Shown: in pieces, positions 21,901 through 34,600 of the stretch
Numbering within the stretch: the first letter of the stretch is position 1
Layout of the letters: every line of letters begins with the position of its first letter
NCBI GenBank assembly: GCA_018343915.1
Contig: JABRWF010000002.1
Location: 4,340,001-4,404,000 of the forward strand
Reading direction: 5' to 3'
From: Agroathelia rolfsii
Taxonomy: Eukaryota; Basidiomycota; Agaricomycetes; Amylocorticiales; Amylocorticiaceae
Length of the DNA: 64,000 nt
Position numbers and translations under genes: made by a program
The notes under the pieces: model-generated
What the model was told of the DNA's origin: nothing
Database searches by the model: none
Seen by the model: only the letters and a program-made list of their open reading frames with translations

Positions 21901-24692
21901 ACCCTTGTCATAACAGTTCTATTCGGAAATTGTTTGCTTTTTACGGCTCAAGAGAAGAAGGATTCTGTGTTTCCCGTGGATCTTTTCTTCATAATTATAT
22001 CTCACAGCATCGGGTCCTTCCTCTGCGTTCTGATGAGCACGGTGATTGGATCTCACCTATGGCTCTGAAGTTTTTGCTGCACGATTCGTTGCTCTTCCAT
22101 CTTAAGGCCGGCTCTGACAGACTGGGAAACACCTTACTCAAAGCTCCTGCCCTTTCGCCCTGTCTACAGTTTGCAACTAGCAAGCAATGCAATCGTGAAA
22201 ATTGTAATTGGGCTCATATAGAGTCACTTCAAGTTGATGGTTATTACAGCTTCCGTGTGCAAACGTACCTTCGATACATAACTATCATGCAGAATATTGG
22301 AAGCAGCGCACGCTCCGATACTCGTACTTGGATTCGGGATCAAAGGTAAATAGAATCACCTCCTTTTTTGGCATTGAGTATTGACTGTATATTCTAAAGA
22401 ATATGGCTAGAGCAGCTTTACGATGCTATATATCCTTTGACCCATAACTTGGGGACGGTAGGTAACTTGGCTGGCACCTACATTTCGTCGGGACAGAAAT
22501 GCGCTCTCGAAAAAACCTGCGAAATACTTTGGCGCTCATATTCTTCGCTATATTGGCAAGAGCGCCCGGTATTTCTTAGCGTTATCACGCGGGTCATACA
22601 AATCCTCACCTTGTTTGGGAGGGTGGATTTTCTTCGCAATGTCGCTTGTATCACGAACGCCGCCCCACACCCCAAAGAACTGATGCGCTATGACGATCAT
22701 GGCTATATCGTATACGAAACCCTGCAATTCTTGCAACGAGAACATCCAAGCTCCATACTATGTGGAATTTTACCCTTGATGTGAGCTTCAGCGTGTGAAC
22801 TCTATTATCCATAGTCAAATGATCATTATTGGCCCTAGTCATATTATCAGAACGCGACTCCCTATAAACATCTCGATTTTATGCGATCTTGTCGATAACA
22901 CATGTGCCCAAATTATCTACGCTCAAAAAGGCGCTAATAATAGTGTTGGAAATATTGTCCAATGGCCGGTCATGATCCCTAAAAGCTGGCTACGTCCCGG
23001 AGCTACTCCCATTGGCCCAAAAGAGCTGAATTTTCAGCTAGTATTGAATTTTACCCAATCACTTGGCGAGTTGTTGCATTACGTTTCTAATCCTAGTGAC
23101 ATGGCTGTAAATGGTACGTATATATCACACATATTGACCATCCTGTTTCTTTGATTATACACTTATGAATGGTCTAGATCTAAGCCATCTCTGGTACGGA
23201 TCTTCAAACATCTCCCTAAGTGGACGAATAGTTCGACATTTGTTCACTTGGCGGATGTAAGTATCTCCATATGCCAAGTCACAATTTGGGTAACTGATAA
23301 CACATCATAGACGGAGAGCTATTTGTCTTGGTATAACTGTTATTTGCGATTCTTGAAGCCCGCTTCCTGATATCTCTACTAGTTGGACATCATGCCCGAT
23401 CTTCTAAACTCAAGGATTTGATTATCGTCTATGTTAACAAGGCCGGTAGGCTGGGGCCCTATGATCCTTTCTTTCCTGGAAACCGGTAATTTCTGCGTAA
23501 TATATCTTCTACGAAAAATTGATTGACGACCCCCAGTTATATTGGCTTTTCTAACCCTAAGGGCTGGTATGATATATCTAAAGGATTGCGTCAATCAATG
23601 TCCGACTCGCAAACGGACGTTCTTGTTCAGGTTCACATGTCACCAAACTCAACCCCCCTTCAGACGTCTAGGATATCGAACATAAGTCTGAAGGACGCTT
23701 TGAAGCTAAATCCTGTTTTATCTGCTATACCCGTAGTCGCGATGACATCGACACTTCGACCAGAAGCTCTTTCCTTTGTCCCTCAACCCAACCCACTACC
23801 AAGTCCTGGTCAACATATCCAAGGGCAATCGTCTGCTGCGTCCGAGCCAGATGTCGATAACAGCATTCCTAACTCTAGCGATCGGGAGCCACGAGAGGTA
23901 GATATTGAAGGTCCGGACGATGTCGCTGAGGAAGATGATCCCAATAATGACCTAGGCATATCCAACAATCACGATGTGGATATCATCGTTCCATCCATAG
24001 AAGCTGAAGCTCATCAGCCCTCAGCAGAGGAACTCAAAGCTGCTGATATTTTATCCATCGTATTTTCCCGGAGGTTGCCGAAAAATCCTAGCAGAGAAGG
24101 CTTAGAAGAGCAGTTGATTGCTGTATACGAACGGTGTCTTGACATCGTTCAATCCAGAAACTGGACCCATGACTTTTATCGATGCCTCTTTCTGGGACCT
24201 CTACCCCATGCCCTTGTTTGCTTGCAAAGCATTACCAATCAGGTTCTTGCTGACAAGGCTCGGATCAGAAAAATTCATAGAGCAGCTACTCACGAAAAAC
24301 TAGAAGAGGCCAAGGGCCAGTATGATCAGATCATGTATGTATTACCAACGACTTCGAGCAATAGCATATGGCTTACGAACCGCTACTCTTTTTATGGTAG
24401 TGCTCTCGTGAAGAAGTGTAATCGTTTACACCAGGTTCTGAAACCTGACGCAGAAAATCATCGAAAACGCGTGACAGAGGATCTCAAGAAGTACATGATA
24501 TCTCTGGAACAACTCTTCAACTCTTGCCATCGCTCTGATAGCATGGCTCTTCTACATGAAGCCGAGAGCCATCTTAAGCTAGCTTTGAAAGGAATCGTGA
24601 AGGAAAAAGAGGAGCCCAAAGAAGTACACGATAATGCCTCTTCGAAGAAGCCGAAACCAACCCTTAACACCTCTGATCTGGACCCTTACTGA
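15989..24692 (+). CDS. Giant superfamily 1 helicase (UvrD/Rep, TRANK1-like) with TPR-like region and CCCH zinc finger
   Basis: About 30 exons, roughly 2,200-2,300 residues. ATG 15989 (MSPLSIPKTSPL). An alpha-helical N-terminus leads to the conserved DADLRGLRRRDQHLF and FEAKMTGDTRLVYHID, then the helicase core: motif I GRSGTGKTTTMLF (split by an intron near 18180-18235), motif II YVDEAQDN (near 19410), motif III GDTAQAIS, NYRSHGG, motif V ESKGLEFDD (near 20225) and motif VI VAITRARQNIW (near 20530). A helical repeat region follows (AKHCFERA, AAQCYEQAEDF, AAEILLREGREV), then a CX8CX4CX3H finger (near 22165-22215), an acidic Ser/Pro-rich stretch and a helical C-terminus ending SDLDPY. The fold resembles TRANK1/TPR-ankyrin helicases, whose role in fungi is unknown; RNA or DNA unwinding is inferred. 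Spliced frame stays open throughout. The N-terminal exon edges are the least certain. Confidence 0.85.
16176..16229 (+). other. Probable GC-AG intron (54 nt) in the helicase gene
   Basis: The first two open stretches of this gene are in one frame, separated by one TAG at 16190-16192. An intron with donor CACAG/GCAAGA and acceptor ACTTAG removes the stop, is a multiple of three, and joins FEFFIT to ASERSKSITYLILE. The alternative is a nonsense mutation or a 48-nt GT-AG intron from 16144 with a poor donor. Confidence 0.55.
16700..16750 (+). other. 51-nt stopless in-frame intron in the helicase gene
   Basis: GTTGGTCTTA to TTTTTTCAG with a pyrimidine-rich end. The length is a multiple of three and it has no stop, so retention would add 17 mostly hydrophobic residues (VGLSHWLIFITLITFFQ). 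Confidence 0.55.
17382..17394 (+). other. 13-nt microexon of the helicase gene
   Basis: ATTGAATCGCAAG lies between acceptor CTGCTAG and donor GTAGCG. It joins a 36-nt exon (17285-17320, YHIDCITDYDST) to VIKIFGVYTHAQ in one frame. Confidence 0.75.
17792..17808 (+). other. 17-nt microexon of the helicase gene
   Basis: CTGCATACGCTTTTGAC lies between acceptor TTTAG and donor GTAAGA. It is followed by a 28-nt exon (17860-17887). Together they give LHTLLTLEKYVVLSK, the conserved segment before the P-loop in this family. Confidence 0.75.
17944..17956 (+). other. Second 13-nt microexon of the helicase gene
   Basis: GCTTTGCTAAACA lies between acceptor TGCTAG and donor GTAAGT. It encodes ALLN and links the 28-nt exon to SIIADEDVAHVFNV in frame. 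Confidence 0.75.
23311..23330 (+). other. 20-nt microexon of the helicase gene
   Basis: It follows acceptor CATCATAG and precedes donor GTATAA. Joined to both sides it gives FTWRIRRAICLVGHHARSSK in one open frame, whereas reading through meets stops. Confidence 0.6.
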
Positions 24693-24795
24693 ATTTGATT
24701 GGCAACGTCTGCGCTAAATATGTATCATATATGTAAATCCTTGAATGTATTAGTATGCGAAAGTTCGTAAATTGACGTAAAGTCGGATCTCAAAA

Positions 24796-27620
24796 TTACA
24801 GGAATGCCTGTGCTTGTAATTTCCAAATGGAAGCGTATTTACCATCCGCTCTAAGTAATTCCTCATGAGTACCAATTTCTAGTATCTGGGAATCATTCAT
24901 ATATCTGCAAAGTGCATATGAGCGAAACGGACTAGAAGAGATGATGATGATAAAAATTACTTACATAATTTGGTCTGCGTGTCGAGTAAGATTTCCGAAG
25001 CGATGAGATGAAAATATCATTGTCTTGCTTCCTCTTAGATTTCGCAATCTTTCGAAAAGATCTAGTTCAATATCAGTATATGAGCGCTAAGTCAAGAAGT
25101 TGCATGGGCTTACCATGTTCTGCTGCAGGGTCAAGGGAAGCCGACGGTTCATCGAAAAGAGTGAGGCCCACTTTTGGATCATCCCCGAGTGTCTTCATGA
25201 ACGTACGGGCGCTATCGTAAATATTCAATTTCAAAGCTGATGCATCTGTAGTATCTTGGGGCTTACACCGCAAGGCGTTGCATTTGTCCCCCGCTAAGGG
25301 AAATCGTGTTTCTTGAGGCTAGCCTGCCGGCACGTCTGACATCGTTATAATCTAATTTTCTTCCGAAAAGTGTTTTTGTGCCCTCGGGAATGCCTGAATA
25401 GTAATCCGAGACAGGCTTCTCTAAATATGTATCAAAACCTTCTGAGAGACGTTCGATAATCTCTTCTGCGCCTCCTAATCGAGCGGCCTCACGTATGAGA
25501 TCCATGTTATTGGCATTTTCAGGGTTTCCCATTCCAATGTTCTCTTTGATCTGAAGACAGAAGGTTAAAAAAAGAATAAGAATAAAGGGAAATGCTCACA
25601 GAGAGCGGGAAATGGGTGTAATCCTGAAATAGCACGGAAACACATCTCCGAAGATTATCTAAACGTAATGTTCGGATGTCTCGGCCATCGATAAGTATCA
25701 TTCCCTCTGTTGGGTCATATATTCGAGCCAGTAGTTTAAGGATGGTTGATTTTCCGGAACCATTCGTTCCTACAATAACCTAAAAAAATAATGAGACCAG
25801 AATCCACATTTGACAATTAGATTCCATCTAACGCATAATTGCCCCTGTTCGATTTTGAAGGATACATCGCGTAAAGCGAACGTCTCACTCCCAGGATACT
25901 GGAACGAAACACGTCTTGGCATAGAGTCAGTTATAAACTCTGGGAGACAATGATTATGCCAAACCTAAACTCTACCGAAATACCATTCCGAAGGCTTCGT
26001 TGATCTTCAGGAAATGGTTCCACCCCATCCATTACCCGATTGGGGATATTGACCATCTCATAAAGCTGACGTATACGCGAATAGAGTCCCATAACGTTAC
26101 CATAGCTCATGGTTAAGGCGTATAATGAATGAACGAATGTGCGTGATACATTCTAGAGACGTGTCTAAGTATGTTCCCGGCAGTTGAATGTCAAGACGCA
26201 CCTGTATTAAATTCAGAGAAGCTATTGAAACAGGTATTGAGGCTGGCTTCTGAACAGCACGAAGGGTAAAGACAATCTACATTGCAAATAGAATATCATC
26301 AATTGGGGAAACTGAAGCAATTTCCAAGATATTACCTGAGGGAGCTCTTTAAGTGGGTCCTGTAATAGCGTTCTTATGCTAAGCCTTTGCCGCTGGGTAT
26401 ATTGGTTGTACACCTCCCAGAACTCGCCAGCGTCTCCGTTAACGGAGGAAAGAGCTTGTTTGAAAGCTGGAAGATACATGAGTTTCTGATAACAAACCAG
26501 AGAGGATGAGAACATTACCATTGAGTACATAATCTTTCATGCCGCCCGCGACAAGCTCTTGACGGTGTGACTTGTCGCTCACCAGATGTTTGTATCCTTG
26601 CATTCGAACGTAGCTCTCGTCGCGAGTAGTTGCAGCCCACACTATTGAAACGATGAGTACGTGCCGATATTAGACAAGCTTCAGAAGTACCTGAGACACC
26701 TGAAGATTGAACAAGATTCCGCTTCATATCGAATATCGGCAGGATGGTTTCGAAGACGCTAAATATAGCCAGAAGGTAGGCATCTTCTTGAGAGCTGAGC
26801 ACAGTGTACAAAACGGACAGCTGCGAGAAAAGAGTGATAGTTGCAGTTGCTACGCCAGCCGTCGATTGAATAACGTCCCAGGCAATGCTACTGCCTCCAC
26901 CTCTTGGGCTCGGTAAGGAGGCTTCCAGTTGTTTTTGCACTGCAACGTCATCGTAAGTAGGCACATCGAGGCGCACCATACTATGGACTATATGCACAGA
27001 GTAATACTGCCGGATGCGGATATTTATTGGCATAGAAAGTTTTTGTGTTCCAAAACCAAGCAACCTCTTAGCTACAGAGCACAGTACTCCTGATGCAGCA
27101 ATATTGAAAAGGAGTGACTTGTCTACGGCACGTTGTTCTACGGCGTTGTTGATCTAGAAGAAAGAAAGAAAATTCGAAATCAAAACTAGCGCAGAGAAAT
27201 TGGCAGGTATCCATACAATATCAAGCAACTTGGCTTTGTACCTATTAGAAAAATTAAGTGAGAGTTACAGTACTTAGCATACATGATATATATTTACCAT
27301 AATTCTATTGCTGGCACAAATGAAGCTGCAACAGTGAATGCTATGTAGAAGAACAGCAGTAACCACATTCCTGGTATGCTCAAGACATCTTTCATCATCC
27401 TCCATGCATATGGAAATCCCTGGACAGCCTGATAGAGTTCTTCTGCCTTCCATAAGCCTGGGACTGCGATTGGAACCCGTGGGACGGCCGACTGCTTTTG
27501 CTCGTAGAGATCCCATACGCCAAGTCGGGTGTATCTGACTTTGTCGTTGTCTTCAGGATCAAACACTCCCTGTGGCGTATCTCCAGTAGATACTAGACGT
27601 CGCCTCACAGCCTTAGACAT
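24796..27620 (-). CDS. ABC half-transporter (one membrane domain plus one nucleotide-binding domain)
   Basis: About 12 exons, roughly 700 residues. ATG 27620 ([14 protein letters not shown]) is the first start that joins the conserved N-terminus; a longer upstream reading is Arg-rich and unlikely. The membrane domain includes [20 protein letters not shown] and [15 protein letters not shown]. The nucleotide-binding domain has Walker [10 protein letters not shown] (near 25755), Q-loop [12 protein letters not shown], signature [10 protein letters not shown] (near 25280), Walker [13 protein letters not shown] and the H-loop SSHRFG, so all catalytic parts are present. Between FDTYLEK and LSGGQ there are about 35 extra residues, which most ABC domains lack. 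Such half-transporters must dimerise. The substrate and membrane are unknown. It ends QAQAFL, convergent with the helicase with 103 bases between stops, and shares a 281-base divergent promoter with NUP93. Confidence 0.88.
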
Positions 27621-27901
27621 GAATATTAGTATACAAGAGTGTGAACGAAAGAGCAATGAGCGCTGACAAGTCCAAGCTTTCGTGGAATGACGATGTGGCC
27701 GCAGTCCGGCTCGGTGGCGTAGGTGGCGGTGGCGTAGTGGCGCACGGCGCGTGCGAGAGACGCGCTCGCTGCAACGAAGTCCCGTGCTCGCGTTTTGGTA
27801 CTTGCATCGCTGCTGGGTCACAACTGGTTTCTGCAAGCCGTTTGACCTCATTCTCAAACTCAAACCTGATACGAGGGGATCTTGTTTGTACTTTGAAAAC
27901 T
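27621..27901. promoter_or_regulatory. Bidirectional promoter of the ABC transporter and NUP93 genes
   Basis: 281 bases between divergent starts. A GC-rich cluster at about 27712-27745 repeats GGTGGC/GTGGCG four times in either spacing, unlike the AT-richer flanks. No TATA box is evident. Shared control is inferred from layout. Confidence 0.45.
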
Positions 27902-30900
27902 ATGGCCTCTGATCTCTCGGCATTGCTGGCGTCTTCCAAAGCCTTGACGTCCCACCTTTCTCGTCCAGACCTCCCGAGCGTGAAGCTGTCCCTCGATCAA
28001 GTTGAAGCTCAATCTCGCCGTCTAGTTTCACGTCTACCGGGATCATCCAACGATAATGAGCGCGCGTAAGAAATTGCCCGAGCTTCACATATTCTCGTAT
28101 CTTACCAGGCTGTAGCAATTACTTGTTGGCCCAAGCGCATGTAGATGCTCCAGCGCTCGCAGATTCGATAGCGCACCTAAACACAAACACAACCTTCTCG
28201 CCACTTCAGCCATTGCAAGACACGGATGTCTCTGGTTATCTTCGACACGCGCACGAGCAAAATATCATTTCAACTGTCGAAGAGGTCAGAAGAGATACTC
28301 AGCAAGAGTTCTTCAACGTATTAGACGAGCGTGTGCGCAGAAACTGGGAGACCACGAAAAAAAGACTCTTTGAAGAGCTTGGGAACAGGACTGGGGCAGA
28401 AAACAAGGCTTTGACAGAAATGAAGAAGAGTGGTTTCCACAGAAAGACGGCCTTGAACGTGAGTTTGTATATCATCGTTTGAACTTATCTAACCTCGTCT
28501 TAGGCGAGTACGACCACTCCAACACTGACCCTTCATATGCAAAACAAAATGATGGTTTATGATCGTGTCGTCACGGAACTCAATGCCGCAAGACTGCAAG
28601 GAACATCGTACCCGATACTGCATGCTCTTGTAGAAGCTTCACTACCGCTAAACTCTGATGTATAGTATTCTTCCCTCTTTCTAACACACACCACTAACTT
28701 GACCCCTCTTAGCCAACGTCCTATCAAATGACTGCAAACTTCCATTTACTTTCCAAGATTGTATCGGAGCCTCCTGCCTTGCCTCCTGTGGAACATGCTG
28801 GTGCACATATACTCAATGCGCCTATCTTCGAGAGAAAACATGCACGTGTCTACCTTGGTAGTCAGGAGTCTCGTGAAGCTGTGGCATTGCGTCGCCAAAT
28901 TGCCAACGGGGCACGAGAAGCATTAGAAGAGCAATACTGGGACATTGTTGAGCGTACGATCCAAGCCCGACCAATGGAAGCTCGCCTGGGTGGTGATCCC
29001 AGTATCGCCAACAGAATACGAGCTTTCTTGCTAGTCAGACATTATAGGAATGGCGAATGGGAAGATGGCATCGATGTATGTTTTGTAACATCTTTCCCTA
29101 AAATCCAGGCTCATGTCTTCAAAAGCTGGTCGCAGGTCAACCCTTATGGGCCAAACTGTACTACCTAGTCCGAACAGGCCATGCTGCCGAGGCATTGCAA
29201 GAAGCCCAATTACATCAAGCGGCGATAGATCATCGTGAACCATCCTTCGTCAACCACTTCAAAACTTGGATCGAATCCCCCGAAAGACGGTATGAACTTT
29301 ATATCCCCTGGCAATTTTTCCCTCGCTTATCCGGCTTCAAGACTGCCTAAACCTCATCGCGATCACTTGCAATCCGTATATAATGCACATAAGCTGCACT
29401 CGGCTACCGTCGATCCATTCAAGCTTGCATTACACAAGCTTATTGGTAAATTAGAACCTACGCGCCGGAGTGTTGCTCAGGTAACAAACACTACGGAAGA
29501 TTGGCTTTGGTTCCAGCTGGCTATGGTATGCTTTCAAGCTGAAAATTTGGGTGACATATACTCACACTGTTGGCTAGGTGGATGAAGAGGAAGAAGGAGG
29601 ACTTCGTGGACTATCAGAAGTGCTGCTTGGCTATGGAGAGCGCCACTTTGATGGTCCGGCCGGTCAATCAAACTCACGCAAAGGCGTATGGGCGAGTGTT
29701 TTGCTCATGTGTGGCCAGTTCGAAAGGGTGAATTCCTTAACACTTATCGTCTCATCTCACCTTCTCATGTTTATTTGACAACAGGCAGTTGCCGCGCTGT
29801 GGGAACATCAAGAAACTGAGATTGAAGCTGTTCATATGGCCATCGCCCTGGGCTACCATGGGCTACTTCGCGTGCCATCTCGAGCAGAGTCCTCGGAAGT
29901 CACAGCGCGTAAGTACATGAATGCGAAACTATGATTCTAACTTGATTGCTTATCACTTCCTTCAGTCTCCTTGTCTCCCGTGTCTCCTCCAGCCCTAAAT
30001 ATTCCAATGATTATATGGCGATACGTTCGCCAATTCGCAAAAATGGATGCCAATGAGGCGTTGCAATATGTGTACTGCATCAGTCTAAGCGTTGATCAAA
30101 GCGAGGATATCGGCAAGGAGCAAATGGATACCGCCTGGGAGCTTGTTAGAAGAATCATTGTCATGGCGAATTCCGGACCAGCTTGGGAATCACTAGTTGG
30201 AGGATTCAGGTCGGATGGACAACGATATGTGAGTGCACCTATCATTTTTTCCGCCGTTCTTTTACTTATATTTACCTTTCATCAGAACGGCACCATCGAA
30301 GGCAGCGCTCGCCTTCTCCATCTTCAAGATACTAAGCAGTTCAACGAACAAATCCTTATCCGCGCTGCACGCGAGTCGGAAGAGAACGACCGCGTTGCTG
30401 AGGCGATCAAACTCTACAATCTCGCAGGTGACTATGTAACCGTCATCGCCTGTCTTGCCCGCGAACTTGGCAATACAATTGCCCAACCCGGCGGAGGTGG
30501 CGAGAAGGGTCGTGCCATGGAACAAACTGCAACTGAAATATTGAGGCACTATGAGCGCACTAATCGTGCTGTCGGCAGAGATCGTGATGCAGTGATTCGA
30601 TTACTCAGGATTAGGGAGGCTATGGATGCTAAAGCAGCTGGAAGGCCCGAGGTCGCATTGGAGGTATGACATATCCCATGGTTAACCGCTCACGTCAGCT
30701 CCTTGCTAATGAACCATCTCAGATTCTTGAGTCTACAGAACTTGTTCCACTCGATGGTGATGTGGCCAAGACAACACGGCGCGCTGAGGAGTTCAAAGAC
30801 CTGCACGAGTCTCTACAACGGAACTTACAGACTTATCTCACCCTTACAATGGACGCGCTGGCCGGTGTACAACAGAAAGTTAAGACAGTTGCGGCCTCCG

Positions 30901-31098
30901 ATGCGACAAGACAAATGGTTTGTCATAATCGGCTCGTGTTTATAATCATGCTTCTAACTCTATTTTTCTTTTCAGACACTGGCGTCCTTGAGAAAGAAGT
31001 CCCGCTCATTGATGGTCTTTGCCGGATTATTGAAGTATCGCATGTCGCCGGATGTGTACTCGTACTTAGCCAGACTCGACGTTGAGATTGCGCTATAA
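27902..31098 (+). CDS. NIC96: Nucleoporin NUP93/NIC96 (inner ring scaffold)
   Basis: About 12 exons, around 860 residues, close to the family's 820-840. ATG 27902 (MASDLSALLASSKAL) begins a short N-terminal segment. The body is almost wholly alpha-helical, with the conserved FFNVLDERVRRNWETTKKRLFEEL split region, RIRAFLLVRHYRNGEWEDG, LPKPHRDHLQ, EDWLWFQLAMV, GVWASVLLMCGQFERAVAAL, ALNIPMIIWRYVRQF and a C-terminus ending LDVEIAL. This is the ACE1-type stacked-helix fold. The protein forms the inner ring of the nuclear pore and, through its N-terminus, holds the Nsp1/Nup62 channel complex. It is followed in tandem by GCN20 after 508 bases, which hold only the 3' region and AT-rich sequence. Confidence 0.92.
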
Positions 31099-31606
31099 TG
31101 TTCTTGTCCGTCTTATTTCTGGCTTCGTAGAAGGCCTCTTCCTGATCTCTGTGTAAATGCATATCACGCCTTGTCCCTGTAACCATGTTTCGTTTTCAAA
31201 CGTGCTAATTGAATATCTGTTGATGCATATCTAAGCGTCAGGGTGAGGATTGTTATGCCTACCAGCAGCTTGAATGTCGTAATTCGAAGCTCTACATGGT
31301 GTCAATTCTCTGAGTATATTCTAGCTATCGCATTCATAATACCCACTTCGCCATGAAGCAAAGGCGCAGCTAGTGTACTAGTATGTAAATGTATGTAAAT
31401 TCAGGCGTAGGCATGAAATTGCATATCCACAATAGGAAATTTTGAGCAAAAACAATTCCGTCGGTAGTGCGACAAAATCCAAGTTGTTTTTGCACTTTCT
31501 CCAACCTCGGACCCGAAGACGAGACTGCTGGGTGCATCATCAAGTCATTCTTGTCAGAAAGTCACGGTGGTAGCAACACCATCGTGCTCAGAATCTGTAA
31601 TCCACA

Positions 31607-34600
31607 ATGTCCTCCTACGAAATTGCTGAAGAAATTCGATCAAGTCTACCGGAAGCTGAAGAAATTATTGTTCAATATCTATCAGGGTATCTCGTCGATG
31701 ATGCTGGCGAAGATGAGGATGTACTCCAAGTTGCTCGCATGATTCTCGAGTCTGTTGCTGGCGACAAAGTTGATACTCTCGAGCGTCTCATGGTCAAGAT
31801 TGGAGATCTGTTAGAGGATCGACTGCGTGCCAGACAGCAAAAGATGGCCGCTCCCAAGCTCCAGAAGCTAGAAAAGGTTGTCGACATGAGCAAAACGGGG
31901 GCGATGTCAAGTACGATTGGGCTTGCTGGGGAAAGCGTTGATCTCGAGTCCATCAACAAGGGAAAGTACGCAAAGTATCCAAGTGAAATGAAGTGATTTC
32001 GATATTAACATTGCGCACCAGAGCTTCCCGTGTAGATGTCAAGAAACTTGAGAAACAAGAGGCTAAACTGAGGGTATTTGCGTTTGATCACTTGTTAGAA
32101 AAAAAACAACCTCACACTCCTATAGGCTAAAATTGAGAAACGCGCCCGGAAAGATCTATACGAAGGCTCGAAACTCCTCAATGAAACCAAGAAACAAGTA
32201 ATGTTCTCGTGCATATCGAGATCAATATTCATATTCACGCTATTATTAGCAATCCTATGAAGAAATGTTCATGAAGGTGCGCAATCTATACATTATATTC
32301 TATTTAATCAATGCAAATGTCACTCGCTGCAGATCAACCCTCTCGAAGCAAGCATAGCGGCTCAGAACAAAAGCAAGGACATACACCTTCCATCTATCGA
32401 CGTCAATTTCGGGTCCAACCGTATTCTGTTCGCCTTTTTTTCAGACGAACTGAGCCCCTTCCTCTAACGCATTTCTCAGATCTGGTGCCAGTCTTACTCT
32501 GGCTTATGGACGCCGGTATGGCCTGATTGGTCGTAACGGTATTCTATGTTTGTTTACTGCCTTCAACGCACTATTTCACATTTCTCTCTAGGTGTCGGAA
32601 AGTCTACGTTACTGAGGCACATTGCTTTGCGTGAGGTGCCGATTCCGGCTCATATAACAATTCTATTTGTCGAGCAAGAGGTAAATTTCCTTCGATTGAC
32701 TCTGCCACATTAATAACATTCTTACTCAAGATTGTGGGAGATGAAACCAAAGCCATCGACTCTGTGCTCAAAGCCGATGTCTGGCGAGACAGTTTACTGA
32801 GAGAAGAGGCGACACTAAATACAAAACTCGCAGAACTCGAGAAAGAAGGGGATGATAAACGGTTCGAAGATGCTCGCGAAGAAGCTTCAACGAGATTGGC
32901 GGAAGTACACGCACGTCTCAGCGATATGGATGCGGAAAGTGGTCCTGCCAGAGCAGCAGCTTTGCTTGCAGGCTTGGGCTTTAGTGAATCTGATCAGCAG
33001 CGTCCCACAAAATCATTCAGTGGTGGTTGGAGGTAAGCATACTCATCCTTTTTTTTTTTCAAACAACGCGATAACCGTTTTATAGAATGAGATTGGCTTT
33101 AGCAAGAGCGTTATTTGTCAAGGTTTGTTGGTAAATGAGCGATAACTCGCCAAACGCTAAATAAACATATGTTAGCCTGCTCTTCTGTTACTTGACGAGC
33201 CTTCTAATCACAGTGAGCCCATTGAACTATCTATATTTTGCACTAATGATTCAATTGCTATTTCTAGTTGACCTGAACGCTTTGGCATGGTTAGAAGATT
33301 ACCTCCAAACATGGCCTGGTACTATCCTAGTTGTGTGAGTCTTTCCTTCCGTTCAAATAATGGCTTTATCACTCATATTTGAAATAGGTCTCACGATCGG
33401 GCGTTCTTGTAAGGTTTAAACCGTATTACTACTACTCACCCTCTAAGACTTTGAAATTGCAGGGATGCTGTCGCAACTGATATTGTCCACCAACACTCCG
33501 GCCGTTTGGACTACTATAAGGGGTATTGACGACATCCCCATTTTAAAAAATTATATATCTAACGATATTTACTTAGCAACTTCACTCAATTCTATGCGAC
33601 CAAATCTGAGAGAGATCGAAACCTCCAAAAAGAATATGAAGCTCAATTGGAATATCGGAAGCACCTTCAGGCATTCATTGACCGGTGGAGATACAACGCC
33701 AACCGAGGTATTCGCATGATATCGCCTCTGTAACATCACAATTAACTCTTCATGTAGCTGCTCAGGCCCAATCCAAGATCAAGATCCTGGAAAAGGTTTT
33801 TATCCCATCTTATCACCGTTCCAGCCAACCCACTCAACTCCCTCTAGCTTCCCGAATTACAACCTCCTGAACAAGACGAAACAGAAACCTTCAGGTGCAT
33901 TTCCTTTCAGTCCTATTGCTGACGGTCACCGATCTTCTGTGTCAGGTTTCCAGAGACGGAGAAAATCTCACCTCCGCTTCTGCAAATGGACGAAGTGTCC
34001 TTCGGATACACTCCTGAGAAGATTATCCTCAAAAAAGTAAACATTGATGTCAGTCTCGACTCGCGAATAGCCATCGTCGGCGCCAACGGAGCTGGTAAAT
34101 CGACACTGTAAGTACTCCTCTTGCTACGAATGTCTAGAAACACGATAATGATGAATGGTAAAAAGGATCAAGATCTTGACTGGTGAACTGAATCCTCAAA
34201 CGGGCCAAGTCAATCGCAACGGCCGACTGAGAATGTATGTTTCTTGCCGAGCTTCGATGACTATCACTTACGATTACATTCAGTGGATACTTTGCACAAC
34301 ATCACCTTGATACGCTGACTCCTACGATGTCGCCAGTACAATTCCTTGCGTCTAAATTCCCAGGAAAGAGTGAACAAGAATATCGTAGCCATCTTGGAAA
34401 TTTCCAAATTAGTGGAATGACTGGGTAAGATTAACTTGGTGTAATTCAAATACGACACCTCGTGCTTATTTGTCGTAGACTACAGTTGATTGGGACATTG
34501 AGTGGTGGTCAAAAGTCCCGCGTGGCATTTGCATTGCTGTCGTTGCAGAATCCGCATGTGCTCCTTCTTGATGAGCCCACTAACCATCTTGATATCGAGG

